A DNA stretch of 64,000 nucleotides, taken from contig NZ_CP080766.1 of assembly GCF_019602855.1 (NCBI RefSeq), positions 1,364,001-1,428,000 on the forward strand, in the 5' to 3' direction. The stretch is from Cupriavidus pinatubonensis. Its GTDB lineage: Bacteria; Pseudomonadota; Gammaproteobacteria; Burkholderiales; Burkholderiaceae. This document shows, piece by piece, positions 26,804 to 35,345 of the stretch (position 1 is the first letter of the stretch; every line of letters begins with the position of its first letter). The notes beneath the pieces are model-generated. The model was not told where the DNA came from. It saw only the letters and a list, made by a program, of their open reading frames with translations, and made no database searches. The position numbers and the translations under genes were made by a program.

Positions 26804-27484
26804 ATGTCGAACGCCTTTACTCGCCGCCATCCACGCCTGCTGCGCGCGCTGGCCACCGTTTTACTTAGCCTGACAGCAGCCTGCACCACGCGACCCTTCC
26901 AGCCGTCCCCGCCGGCATACAAGCTTTGGGCCAAGGCAGGCGTCAGCGAGCAAGGCGTACGCAGTGCCATGCTCGATTGCGGCTTTGTCGATTCGGCCTA
27001 TGTCGACGGTACCGTGATGACGAACAATGATTACGCTCGTGCGCAGTTGTGCATGGTCGACAAGGGCTTCCTTTATCAGGACCGCCGGATCCTCTGCGCC
27101 GACATGCCGGAGTTGCCGGCCTGCGCCAATGTGCCGCGAGGCAAGACGTTCGGCTCCGACCCTGACATCGACCCTGCACGGCTCCATCGCCGCCCGCCGC
27201 GCGCGCCCGCGTACACCTACTGGCGCCGTCCTGGCACCGATACCGAAGGCGTCAAGCACGCCATGCTGGCATGCGGCTACACCACGGTGATCGAGCCCAT
27301 CCACACCATGCTGCTCAACGACATTGCCGCGGCCCAGCTATGCATGATCGACCAGCAGTTCAGGTATGCGCGCCCTGCCAACGCGCTGTTGTGCAAGAAT
27401 CCGCCGGGGTTGCCCGCCTGCCGGAATCGCAAGATCGATGCGCAGCAGTGCTGTGCGCCGCCGACGCCGGCGCCGGCCCGCTGA
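26804..27484 (+). CDS. Lipoprotein with two tandem four-cysteine repeats
   Basis: From ATG 26804 the protein has 226 residues with a lipobox (LTAAC, Cys27). Residues 39-107 and 137-206 are clear duplicates: both have Y-x-x-W, then G-V-(R/K)-x-A-M-L-x-C-G, then AQLCM(V/I)D, an L-C, and a final LPAC. Each repeat has four Cys at near-identical spacing (59/83/98/107 and 157/180/197/206), suggesting two disulfides per domain. The N-terminus is basic. No known family was recognised; it is probably an outer-membrane or periplasmic lipoprotein. Confidence 0.65.
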   Translation: MSNAFTRRHPRLLRALATVLLSLTAACTTRPFQPSPPAYKLWAKAGVSEQGVRSAMLDCGFVDSAYVDGTVMTNNDYARAQLCMVDKGFLYQDRRILCADMPELPACANVPRGKTFGSDPDIDPARLHRRPPRAPAYTYWRRPGTDTEGVKHAMLACGYTTVIEPIHTMLLNDIAAAQLCMIDQQFRYARPANALLCKNPPGLPACRNRKIDAQQCCAPPTPAPAR

Positions 27485-27548
27485 TGAGGTAAGGCCTGCG
27501 CGCTTTCAGGGCCTCGCTGGCTTGCGCCGCGATGGAGGATTCGACCTG

Positions 27549-28112
27549 CTATGGCTTCGCCAGATCGGGAATCTTGATGCCGGCCCACTTCCACGACCAG
27601 AGCCCGTCGCGCCGCAGATCGGCAATGATCTGGTCGCCGCTGTCCTTCGTGGCCGTGGCCTGAACCAGCGTCCAGCTTCGATACGACACGTCGTACTTCA
27701 AGGCGTCCTTTGCTGCTTGCTTGCGGGGCGCTTCCGGTGCGGGCGCCGGCGATTGCGGTGCCGGGCTCCCGGTTGCCGGCTTCTCGCCGGCCATCAGCGC
27801 CATGACACCGGCCGGCGACACCATGGTATCCACGATCGTGTTCACCATGGCGAGGCCGATCATCTGCCCGAGTCCGGCAAACGGGTTGTCCTTCAACGCC
27901 GGCGATTGCATCTGGCCCTTGAGCGAAGACTGGAGCTGGCCCTTCAGGTTTTCGCGCAGCGCGGGATAGTCAGCGTATCGCGAGAACTTCTCCGCGTCAT
28001 GCGTTTCGATGGCGGAGCGCATCTGGTAGATGGTCCAATAGGGGCTCGCGTAGCTTGTGGCTGCACCAATCGCGATCACGGCGATCGCTGCGGCCATCCA
28101 TTTCCTGTTCAA
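27549..28112 (-). CDS. DUF2939-family protein
   Basis: A TTG at 28112 is preceded by GGAGGAG and gives 187 residues starting with one membrane helix (MAAAIAVIAIGAATSYA). The pattern SPYWTIYQMRSAIETHDAEKFSRYADYPALRENLK is typical of DUF2939, which is built from short helices facing the periplasm. A Pro/Ala-rich linker (about 113-133) leads to a C-terminal domain (YRSWTLVQATATKDS). The function is unknown. Confidence 0.7.
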   Translation of the reverse strand: MNRKWMAAAIAVIAIGAATSYASPYWTIYQMRSAIETHDAEKFSRYADYPALRENLKGQLQSSLKGQMQSPALKDNPFAGLGQMIGLAMVNTIVDTMVSPAGVMALMAGEKPATGSPAPQSPAPAPEAPRKQAAKDALKYDVSYRSWTLVQATATKDSGDQIIADLRRDGLWSWKWAGIKIPDLAKP

Positions 28113-28193
28113 TATCTCCTCCGGCAGTGCGCATGGGCACGTTGTCCATGCGCGGATCAAGTCTTGAAGACGACTCGAAATTGTAGCCGTGCA

Positions 28194-28544
28194 TCACTGG
28201 CACTGGCTGATCGCACCCGCGGCACCACTGTCAGCCCCACGGAACCCCAGCCATGAGCCGGCTCCCGTGGGCGACTTGCGCACGACGGCAGCGGAGCCGC
28301 TTGGCGGCTGTTGCCCCGGAACATAAACATCGAAGGCCTGGTCATTGGCCAGCATGTATTGCATCCACACTTGCTGCTGGGTACTTTGCGCCCACTTCTG
28401 GCCGATACACTGGGCGGCGTCCTTGGGCGCCAGCTTGCTTTCGCCGATGGCGCGCGTGTCTTGCGTTGGGGGTGGGGTGTAGGGAGATGTGACGCAGCCG
28501 GCGAGCGCGGCAGTGGTGATAGCGACGATGAACGGATATTTCAT
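28194..28544 (-). CDS. Small lipoprotein
   Basis: This 116-residue protein has a signal with lipobox LAGC (Cys17), a Pro-rich spacer, and a short domain containing a Cys (DAAQCIGQKWAQSTQQQVWMQYML). It ends in a Gly/Ala-rich tail with a final Cys-Gln, so the mature protein could form one disulfide. No family was recognised. It lies downstream of nothing obvious and is divergent from the DUF296 gene. Confidence 0.55.
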   Translation of the reverse strand: MKYPFIVAITTAALAGCVTSPYTPPPTQDTRAIGESKLAPKDAAQCIGQKWAQSTQQQVWMQYMLANDQAFDVYVPGQQPPSGSAAVVRKSPTGAGSWLGFRGADSGAAGAISQCQ

Positions 28545-28790
28545 GTTATTGGCTCCATATCGAATCGCGAAAGCACCGACGATGCCGCATGAGTCGATTC
28601 GTCACCTTCCGGTGCCGCTTACGTGACCTAAGATGGGTGAGGCGACCCGGTCCGTACAAGCTCCAGTCTAGGCGCCAGACGCCGGATGCGGCAAAGGCGC
28701 CAGACAGCACTCGGCGCTGCCCGCAACAGGAGCGCGGCCTGCACTTTTCCGTCATGTTCCGGTCATCGAACCTTCCACCTGGAAACCACA

Positions 28791-29198
28791 ATGCGAGCAC
28801 ATCCGTTGCGCCTCTGTCCCGGCGATGATCTGCGTGGCGCACTGGAAGACATGGTGCGCCAGCGCCAAGTATCGGCGGCATTCGTGATGCAGGGTATCGG
28901 CAGTCTCAGCGTCGCCCGGTTGCGATTCGCCGGAAACGAGAGTCCCGCCGAACTGCGCGACGATCTGGAAATACTGACGCTCGCGGGGACACTGTCGGCG
29001 GATGGCGCGCACCTTCACATGTCGGTCGCCGATTCACGCGGTCGGGTGTTCGGTGGCCACGTGGCACATGGTTGCCTGGTCCGCACGACCGCCGAGATAC
29101 TGCTGGCGATTCTTCCTGAACATCGTTTCTCGCGCGAGTACGACGCTCGCTCCGGCTTTGCGGAACTCGCAATACGAAAGGAACTGCCACTGGAGTAA
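28791..29198 (+). CDS. PPC/DUF296 domain protein
   Basis: ATG 28791 gives 135 residues that form one whole PPC (DUF296) domain: PGDDLRGALEDMV, the GIGSLSVARLRF strand, and the conserved HLHMSVADSRGRVFGGHVAHG segment whose His residues bind metal in structures of the family. In plants the domain accompanies AT-hooks; bacterial stand-alone versions have no established function. There is no signal peptide, so it is cytoplasmic. It is flanked by unrelated lipoproteins. Confidence 0.75.
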   Translation: MRAHPLRLCPGDDLRGALEDMVRQRQVSAAFVMQGIGSLSVARLRFAGNESPAELRDDLEILTLAGTLSADGAHLHMSVADSRGRVFGGHVAHGCLVRTTAEILLAILPEHRFSREYDARSGFAELAIRKELPLE

Positions 29199-29360
29199 GG
29201 GGCGGCTGAGGCGTACGAGAAATGCAGGGGACGACAAAGATTGAACTGAGCCGTCAGGATGATGGTCGGCGGCTAAACGTTATATCCTTGATAAACGGGG
29301 CCGACAGGCGTCATGGCCCTTGTTTCTCCGTCACGGCACGGAAAGTGTGGCATTGACAAC

Positions 29361-29741
29361 ATGTGGCCCAGACACGCACCGATCGTGCTTTGCATCATGT
29401 TGGCCGCCTGCGCATCGACCGGCGTCGACGTCAGACCCGAGCAGATGTCTAACTTCCTGCCCGGTTTCTCCACCATCGACGATGTCACCACACAGCTCGG
29501 GACACCAACCTCCCAGGTCACGATGAAGAGCGGATCCACCGTCCTGATCTATTCATTCGCGACTTCCAGGCCGCACCCTGAAAGCTTCATCCCGTTCATT
29601 GGTCCGCTCTTTGCCGGTGGCGAAGTCCGGTCGTCGACCGTGCTGTTCGAGTTTGACGAGAACGGCGTCCTCAGCAGCCTGCGCAGAACGACGTCGAGCG
29701 GTGCGTCTGGCTGGAGTGTGTTGCCTGCGGAGGCGATGTAG
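29361..29741 (+). CDS. BamE/SmpA-like small lipoprotein
   Basis: ATG 29361 gives 126 residues with lipobox LAAC (about Cys17). The mature part carries GFSTIDDVTTQLGTPTSQV, the helix-strand pattern of the SmpA/OmlA (BamE-like) fold found in many outer-membrane lipoproteins, and a second strand pair (TVLFEFDENGVLSSLRRT). It is not the core BamE gene, which would be next to other functions, so a paralogue of unknown role is more likely. Confidence 0.6.
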   Translation: MWPRHAPIVLCIMLAACASTGVDVRPEQMSNFLPGFSTIDDVTTQLGTPTSQVTMKSGSTVLIYSFATSRPHPESFIPFIGPLFAGGEVRSSTVLFEFDENGVLSSLRRTTSSGASGWSVLPAEAM

Positions 29742-29936
29742 CCGCGTACGCGTGCGGCAGAAGTCATGCGCTCGAACGGGTGAGTGGGCAAAGTGAGCGC
29801 CGCGCACCAGCAGCACCACTGGCTACTTCCGATGTGGGACAAGAACGGACAAGCCTTTCAGCCTGCGCAGCAGCCACCGCGCATGTTCGCCGCAGTAGAT
29901 TGAAGGTATCTGGTACGACTTTCAAAGAGGTAAATC

Positions 29937-30239
29937 ATGTCCCTACGCTACGCAACTTGCCTCGCCGTTGGCCTGCTCGCCACAGCGGCCTCGACAGCCA
30001 CGCTGGCGCGTGACTATGTCGAAGGTGGCCCTGTCTACGTCCAGCCCGCCCCGCAGCCCGCACCCGTGGTCGTGGCCGAGCCGCGCGTAGTCGTCGGCTG
30101 GCATGGCGACCGCTATTGGGATGGTCGCCGCTGGTGGGCCCGCGACGAGTGGAATCGTCATCATCACCACCATAATCATCATTACGATAATCAGCACTAC
30201 GATCACCACGACGAGCACCACGACGAGCACCACGGTTAA
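29937..30239 (+). CDS. Small exported histidine-rich protein
   Basis: This 100-residue protein has a signal peptide (about 1-24, ending TLA) and a Pro/Val-rich region with paired Trp (GWHGDRYWDGRRWWARDEW) like YXWGXW-type small exported proteins. Its 27-residue tail has 14 His plus Asp/Glu. The tail should bind Ni, Zn or Cu in the periplasm. AAAGAGGT precedes the start at 29937. No regulator or metal transporter lies beside it. Confidence 0.65.
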   Translation: MSLRYATCLAVGLLATAASTATLARDYVEGGPVYVQPAPQPAPVVVAEPRVVVGWHGDRYWDGRRWWARDEWNRHHHHHNHHYDNQHYDHHDEHHDEHHG

Positions 30240-30315
30240 GGCGTTCGATGAAGGCGCGAGGCTAATGCAACTTCCGGCATCGAATGTCGCGCGCCCCGCG
30301 CCCACCCGGAACACG

Positions 30316-30337
30316 GCCGCCCCCGAAAAGGGGCGGC
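30316..30337. terminator. Hairpin after the His-rich gene
   Basis: Arms GCCGCCCC (30316-30323) and GGGGCGGC (30330-30337) are a perfect 8-bp stem with a 6-nt loop, about 80 bp after the stop. Only a weak T-rich stretch follows, so termination is plausible but not certain. Confidence 0.45.
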
Positions 30338-30429
30338 GTCATTTGCTTGCGGCCGATGACTGCGCGCTTGCCGAGGCGGAGTTCAGTCCATCGTTGCAGT
30401 TACTGGGGCATGTCTGACGCCGTCGCGCC

Positions 30430-30624
30430 TCAGCATTGGCCTTTCTTGGCCTTGCCTGGCGGACAGAACGATTCATTACCGTACTGGTCGACGCGGCAGT
30501 TCCCTTTCTTTGCCTGCCCTGGCGGACAGCCAGGGCCGCCGCCGTGCTCTTCGTAAGGCGGCGCCACCACGCAGCCGCTTAACAGTAGCGAGCAGCCGGC
30601 CAGGATCATCAGAATCGCTCTCAT
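30430..30624 (-). CDS. Tiny lipoprotein with two CPPGxAKKGxC repeats
   Basis: From ATG 30624 the 64-residue product has a lipobox (LLSGC, Cys18). The mature part holds two copies of a short motif, CPPGQAKKGNC and CPPGKAKKGQC, the second forming the very C-terminus. The paired Cys within each copy could form a small disulfide loop or bind metal. Similar CPPGxAKKGxC lipoproteins occur in proteobacteria; the role is unknown. GAAGGAGA lies upstream. Confidence 0.6.
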   Translation of the reverse strand: MRAILMILAGCSLLLSGCVVAPPYEEHGGGPGCPPGQAKKGNCRVDQYGNESFCPPGKAKKGQC

Positions 30625-30739
30625 GAGGTCTCCTTCCATTGTCGATGCTCGCGATTATGAAGCAAGGACACGTGGCCGACCAGCGATAATCTCACGGCCC
30701 CTGGTGACTACGCCAAAGCATGCCTTGCCTGGCTATCCT

Positions 30740-30763
30740 GTTGCCGGCATCCGGCAACGTTTT
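30740..30763 (+). terminator. Hairpin followed by GTTTT
   Basis: A perfect 8-bp stem (GTTGCCGG, 3-nt loop CAT, CCGGCAAC) is followed by GTTTT on the plus strand. No plus-strand gene ends close by, so its role is unclear. Confidence 0.3.
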
Positions 30764-30944
30764 GGCAGGATATTTATTTAATATATATTCTGGCTCCAGC
30801 CATGCATTCGCGTAAATCCGAGCGCGCCGGAATGTGAGTTTTTAATATAACTGAGGTCGCTCGATTGATCAGTGAGGATCTGTCGAATTCGGCATCATTT
30901 CGTGTGCAATGGTGGACCCGGCTCTTCGCCCGGCGTCCAAAATA

Positions 30945-30974
30945 AACGACCCCGAGGCGCTGCTCGGGGTCGTT
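30945..30974 (-). terminator. Strong intrinsic terminator of the DG-repeat gene
   Basis: A perfect 12-bp stem, AACGACCCCGAG/CTCGGGGTCGTT, with a 6-nt loop is followed on the minus strand by TATTTTGG. It lies about 80 bp downstream of the minus-strand gene that ends at 31053. Confidence 0.75.
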
Positions 30975-31052
30975 GCTGGTTTTAAGCCTTGATGGCCTCG
31001 TCTGTAGGACCCTTGCACAGGGCGCTCCAGAATTGCCATCGTGGCGGCTGAT

Positions 31053-31304
31053 TCAAGCGCCGTCGGTGAAAGTATCCCGCTTGTCCACCACACGCGATCC
31101 GTCGGTGAAGACGTCTCGCCTGTCCACGACTCTCGTTCCATCCACGTAGACATCAAATTTCTTGCTTCCGTCGCCATATGGGTCCCGTGGCCCCATGACA
31201 GTGCTGCCGTCCGTGTAGATGTCTCGTGGCCCGGTACCGGCCTGCGCCACCCCGGCGCCAAGCGCCGCGCTCGTTCCAATGAGCAGCAAGAGTGCTTTCA
31301 ACAT
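31053..31304 (-). CDS. Small exported protein with five DG repeats
   Basis: The 83-residue protein has a signal peptide (about 1-22, ending AQA). The rest is nearly all repeats: RDIYTDGS, RDPYGDGS, FDVYVDGT, RDVFTDGS and RDTFTDGA, with a 10-13 residue period. The spaced Asp and Gly could bind calcium or form short strands. No family was recognised. A strong terminator follows at 30945-30974, which supports a real, separately expressed gene. Confidence 0.6.
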   Translation of the reverse strand: MLKALLLLIGTSAALGAGVAQAGTGPRDIYTDGSTVMGPRDPYGDGSKKFDVYVDGTRVVDRRDVFTDGSRVVDKRDTFTDGA

Positions 31305-31686
31305 CGCTTCACCCCCTATTTCCTTCGGTTGAGAATTCCGGGCCGAATGAGTTTCGTTCCGGTTTGACGAAGCCGCTTTCTGTTTTCTGGATTGAAATGT
31401 ATGTCGCCCCAGGTAGTGGGTGAATCAGGCGCGCGTCCGAAAAGTAGCTAGTGGATTTCCCTATTCGAACTGTGACGCAAAAGCATTAAAGCAATCCAGT
31501 CGCTCGGACCACGCAGCGCAACTGCATGCGCGTTGAATGTCCGGCAGCACATTTTCGAACATGTTCGGAATATAAGCGCATAAGTGCCATAAAAATTTTG
31601 GACTTTGACACTTCCAGTAGTATTGTCATTTTGGCTAGCAAAAAAAGTGACGTGCCAAAGCCTGTCCCAAGAATTCGGGGTGAAAA
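31305..31686. other. Long intergenic region before the MASE1 kinase
   Basis: No gene is seen in these 382 bp. The right half is AT-richer and contains the palindrome at 31553-31570, followed immediately by TATAAG (31571-31576). It must hold the divergent promoters of the DG-repeat gene and the kinase operon, but exact boxes could not be fixed. Confidence 0.4.
31553..31570. promoter_or_regulatory. Palindrome CGAACATGTTCG with flanking TT/AA
   Basis: A perfect 12-bp palindrome (31556-31567) is extended by TT and AA after one mismatch on each side. It adjoins TATAAG and lies about 120 bp before the kinase start. It is a candidate operator; the binding protein is unknown and might be the adjacent response regulator. 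Confidence 0.35.
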
Positions 31687-33357
31687 ATGGTCAGCTTTCC
31701 GCACAAGTCGAGGCTCAGCATCCTCGTGCAGACCGGAGCTGTCGGACTGACGTATTTCGCCGGTGCAAAGCTGGGGCTCACGTACGCCGTCGTGGGCGGC
31801 GCAGTGTCGCTGGTGTGGCCTTCCAGCGGAATCGCACTCGCGGCGCTGCTCACAATGGGCTACGTTGTCGCGCCGGGCATTGCCATCGGTTCCGTGCTGG
31901 CCAATGTGTCGGTGGGCGTACCTCTGCATATCGCGGTGGTGATCGGTCTTGGCGCAACGGCTGCGGCTTTGGCAGCCACATGGTTGTTGACGCGCGCGGC
32001 CCGGTTCCATATCGCCTTGGACCGCATCAGGGATGTGCTGGCTTTCCTGATCGTGGCTGCGATATTCAGCACGGCAGTAAGCGCCCTGGTCGGTGCGACC
32101 GTACTGAGAGGCGGTGGGCTGCTGGCAGGCAGCCAGTACGGACGCGCGATGCTCGAATGGTGGCTCGGTGACATGATGGGAGTGCTGGTAGTGGCGCCGC
32201 CATTGCTCACCCTGTTCACGTATCGCAGCGCTCTCGGCTCCGCACCGCAAGCCGTGGAAGCATGCGCACTGGCGGTGGCAACCCTTTCGGCAAGTTATCT
32301 GATTTTCGGCGCGCCCCAGCTTGCCGGGCATGGCTACTATCCTGCGGCCCTGGCGATTTTTCCCTTTGTCGTCTGGGCAGCGCTGCGCTTCGATCATCCG
32401 GGCGCCAGCCTCTCGACCCTGATGGTCTCGATCATGGCCATCTGGGGTACCACTCAGGGTACCGGGCCGTTTGCTTCCGACCATCCTGTGGACAGCCTCG
32501 TGAGATGGTGTGCTTTCGCCAATGTCGTCGCAATCACCGGCTTGCTGCTTGCGGCTGCGCGTGCGCAGGAAAGGCGCATCCACGGGATCCTGCTGGCATC
32601 CCAGGCCGAACTGGAGCGCCGCGTGCAAGAGCGAACCCAGGATCTGCAGCAGGCGAATACCGAGCTGAAGCAAGAGATGGCGAGGCGTCGCCAACTGGAA
32701 GCGGAACTGATCCGGATCGGCGATCGTCAGCAGAGGCTTATCGGCCGGGAACTCCATGATGGCCTTGGGCAACACCTTACCAGCCTGGGCTTCTATTGCG
32801 CCTCGCTGAGTCAGGAACTGCAGAAGCATCGCCACCCGGCTGCCGCTGACGCGGCAACGATCGTCGAGCTGGTCAGGCAGGCGTCCCTGATGGCTCGCAA
32901 GATCGCCCATGGCCTGGATCCGATCGCCCTGGAATCTGGCGGTCTTTCCGCCGCCCTGGAAACCCTGGCGCAGACTACCGGCACGCTGAACGGCATAGAC
33001 TGCCGGCTTCGCATCGGGTCAGAGGTGGGACAGATGGATTCGCCAGTGCAGATCAACCTTTACCGGGCCGCACAGGAAGCCGTCAATAACGCGCTGAAAT
33101 ACAGTCATGGCCAGCACATCTGGATCGATCTGGAGTTCGAAGCCGGCGTGCAGAGGCTTTCCATCAGCGACGACGGCGTGGGGATGGATCCGGCACAGAT
33201 GGGGCATACGTCGGGACTCGGATTTTACAACCTGCGTCACCGTGCGAGCCTGCTCGGTGGTGCATGCGCGGTGACCCGCAACGCCACGGGCGGAACCACG
33301 GTTATCATCAGCTATCCAGTCGCGCAAGGTCCCGGCCATGCCAGGGAAATCATGTAG
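31687..33357 (+). CDS. MASE1 sensor histidine kinase (NarX/UhpB-type)
   Basis: The 556-residue kinase has a MASE1 membrane sensor of about eight helices (residues 12-300), a coiled-coil linker rich in Glu/Gln (about 308-345), and a HisKA_3 phosphoacceptor with His357 in GRELHDGLGQHLTSLGF. An HATPase_c domain follows (NALKYSHGQ, DDGVGMD, GLGFYNLRHRA). The MASE1 input signal is generally unknown. The last 20 bp overlap the response regulator gene, so the two form a two-component pair. Confidence 0.88.
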   Translation: MVSFPHKSRLSILVQTGAVGLTYFAGAKLGLTYAVVGGAVSLVWPSSGIALAALLTMGYVVAPGIAIGSVLANVSVGVPLHIAVVIGLGATAAALAATWLLTRAARFHIALDRIRDVLAFLIVAAIFSTAVSALVGATVLRGGGLLAGSQYGRAMLEWWLGDMMGVLVVAPPLLTLFTYRSALGSAPQAVEACALAVATLSASYLIFGAPQLAGHGYYPAALAIFPFVVWAALRFDHPGASLSTLMVSIMAIWGTTQGTGPFASDHPVDSLVRWCAFANVVAITGLLLAAARAQERRIHGILLASQAELERRVQERTQDLQQANTELKQEMARRRQLEAELIRIGDRQQRLIGRELHDGLGQHLTSLGFYCASLSQELQKHRHPAAADAATIVELVRQASLMARKIAHGLDPIALESGGLSAALETLAQTTGTLNGIDCRLRIGSEVGQMDSPVQINLYRAAQEAVNNALKYSHGQHIWIDLEFEAGVQRLSISDDGVGMDPAQMGHTSGLGFYNLRHRASLLGGACAVTRNATGGTTVIISYPVAQGPGHAREIM

Positions 33358-34009
33358 CAGCAGCCCGGGCCGCCCGGCCAGGGTCCTGATCGTGGATGAC
33401 CACCCCATCGTCCGCGAGGGCCTGGCCCACCTGCTGAATATGCACGAGGAACTTCAGGTTTGTTGTACGGCCAGCAGTGCTGAAGAAGCGTTGCAGGAGA
33501 TGGTCTGCGAGCCTGACATGGCAATCGTGGATCTCAGCCTGCATAAGGACTCAGGCCTGGATCTTGTCAGAACACTTCGGCAACACCACCCGGGACTCGC
33601 GATCCTTGTCCTCAGCATGCATGACGAATCCTTGTTTGCCGAACGCGCACTGCGTGCCGGAGCAAACGGATATCTGATGAAGCTCGAGGCCACGGAACAT
33701 ATCATGAGCGCCATCCAGGAGGTACTCGCAGGGAATATCTATCTGAGCGCTGCCATGCATGGCAGACTCGCCCGGGCCCTGACGGCTTCCAGGAACGTCA
33801 CGGCCGGTTCGGTGGCGAGCCTCTCCGAACGGGAATTCGAGGTCCTCCACCTGATCGGACTCGGTTTTGGCACCCGCGAGATCGCGAGGAAACTGAACCG
33901 GAGTATCAAGACCGTCGAGGCGCACCAGGCGAACATCAAAGAGAAGCTGGACATTCATAGCGGAAAGGCGTTGATCCGTTTCGCTATTCAGTGGATCGAG
34001 AACCAGTAG
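33338..34009 (+). CDS. NarL/LuxR-type response regulator
   Basis: The 223-residue protein has a receiver domain with the acidic pair Asp20-Asp21, phosphoacceptor Asp65 (AIVDLSLHKD) and the conserved Lys in GYLMKLEA. A C-terminal LuxR helix-turn-helix follows (LSEREFEVLHLIGLGFGTREIARKLNRSIKTVEAH). It starts inside the kinase gene and is its likely partner. Targets are unknown; the palindrome upstream of the kinase gene is one candidate. Confidence 0.88.
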   Translation: MPGKSCSSSPGRPARVLIVDDHPIVREGLAHLLNMHEELQVCCTASSAEEALQEMVCEPDMAIVDLSLHKDSGLDLVRTLRQHHPGLAILVLSMHDESLFAERALRAGANGYLMKLEATEHIMSAIQEVLAGNIYLSAAMHGRLARALTASRNVTAGSVASLSEREFEVLHLIGLGFGTREIARKLNRSIKTVEAHQANIKEKLDIHSGKALIRFAIQWIENQ

Positions 34010-34271
34010 GCGGTCAGCCCGATGGCCGCTGTCACAATGGCCTCTTGCCGGGCGGGCTTCCGGCGCGAAGTTCCCGAACTTGCCGAGGACGTGGCAGCCT
34101 TTGCCGACGACTGGGCGGGCAATGCGATCACAAATGCCTGTTCGCACGTTTCGAAGTGCTTGCCTGGCCGCACCTCAACCCCGAAAATCGACCTCCAGCA
34201 CGCTCGCAGCCTTTGGCGCATTCATCCTGCCCACAAAGCTGCCGAGGCACTCATCCACGCCGGAGCCCCAG

Positions 34272-35306
34272 ATGCCCCATCAACCCCCGCCACCCACCCC
34301 CCGCCTGCTCCCGGCAGCCTGGTTCACCGTGGTCGGCGCCTCCTACCTTCTCACTGTTCTCGCGCTGTGGACGGTGCTCCAGGCCAATCTCGTCGCCGCC
34401 TTTTTGTCCGGCCTGCTGCTGTATTCGCTCGTAGACGTCCTGGCCCCGCGCCTGAAGGGCCTGAACCATCGGCACGATGCCGTCGCGGTCGCCATCCTCT
34501 CCTTCGTGATCCTGCTGGCGCTGTCGCTGGGAATTTGGGCACTGGTCCGATTCGTCAGCGGCGAGGGCACGCTGGACGCCCTGCTCAACCATATCGCCGA
34601 CATCATCGACCAGTCCCGCGGCCAGTTGCCCGACTGGGTCAGCGGCGCCTTGCCGACCACGGTGGAAGAACTTGCCAACACCCTGATCCACTGGCTTCGT
34701 GAACACGCGCAGATGGCGCAGAAGCTGGGCGCCGAGGTTCTGCGCACGCTGCTGCATATCATCATCGGCATGGTCATCGGCGCCATGGTGGCGCTCTACC
34801 GCGCCGTGTCCCGCCCCAACCGCCGGCCGCTGGCGACCGCGCTGGTGATGCGCGCGCGCGCACTGCAACAGGCCTTTGCGCAGTTCATCTTCGCGCAGAT
34901 CCAGATTTCGACCATCAATACGATGCTGACGGCGATCTACCTGCTGGTGGTGATGCCGCTGTTTGGCGTTCACCTGCCGTTGTCGAAGACGCTGGTGGTC
35001 ATCACTTTCGTGGCCGGGCTGCTGCCGGTACTGGGCAACCTGATCTCCAACGCGGCCATCGTGGTGTCGTCACTGGCGGTGTCGCTGCCGATTGCGGTGG
35101 CGTCGCTGTTCTATCTCGTGGTGATCCACAAGCTCGAGTATTTCCTGAACGCGCGCATCATCGGCGCGCGCATCCAGGCGGCAGCCTGGGAGTTGCTGAT
35201 CGTGATGCTGCTGATGGAAACGCTATACGGCATTCCGGGCGTGATTGCGGGGCCGATCTTCTATGCGTATCTCAAGCGAGAGTTGTCTACTGCCGGGCTG
35301 GTTTGA
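34272..35306 (+). CDS. AI-2E-family transporter (PerM/YdiK-like)
   Basis: ATG 34272 gives 344 residues with seven to eight membrane helices and the family's central soluble segment between helix 3 and the later helices (TLDALLNHIADIIDQSR to LGAEVLRTLL). The C-terminal pattern GVIAGPIFYAYLKREL is typical of the AI-2E family. Members export small signals or act as Na+/H+ antiporters; the function here is not known. The 262 bp before it hold no convincing gene. Confidence 0.8.
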   Translation: MPHQPPPPTPRLLPAAWFTVVGASYLLTVLALWTVLQANLVAAFLSGLLLYSLVDVLAPRLKGLNHRHDAVAVAILSFVILLALSLGIWALVRFVSGEGTLDALLNHIADIIDQSRGQLPDWVSGALPTTVEELANTLIHWLREHAQMAQKLGAEVLRTLLHIIIGMVIGAMVALYRAVSRPNRRPLATALVMRARALQQAFAQFIFAQIQISTINTMLTAIYLLVVMPLFGVHLPLSKTLVVITFVAGLLPVLGNLISNAAIVVSSLAVSLPIAVASLFYLVVIHKLEYFLNARIIGARIQAAAWELLIVMLLMETLYGIPGVIAGPIFYAYLKRELSTAGLV

Positions 35307-35345
35307 TCCAAGACGGAGCCGCGTGACCCCTGCCATGGCCGCGCG

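Larger units (their letters stand above)
30640..31044. other. Gene-poor stretch with two hairpins
   Basis: No credible gene is seen here. The stretch contains a hairpin with arms GTTGCCGG/CCGGCAAC (30740-30763) followed by GTTTT, an AT-rich patch near 30768-30850, and the strong terminator at 30945-30974. The AT-rich patch differs from the GC-rich surroundings and could be a promoter region, but no good -35/-10 pair was found. Confidence 0.4.
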
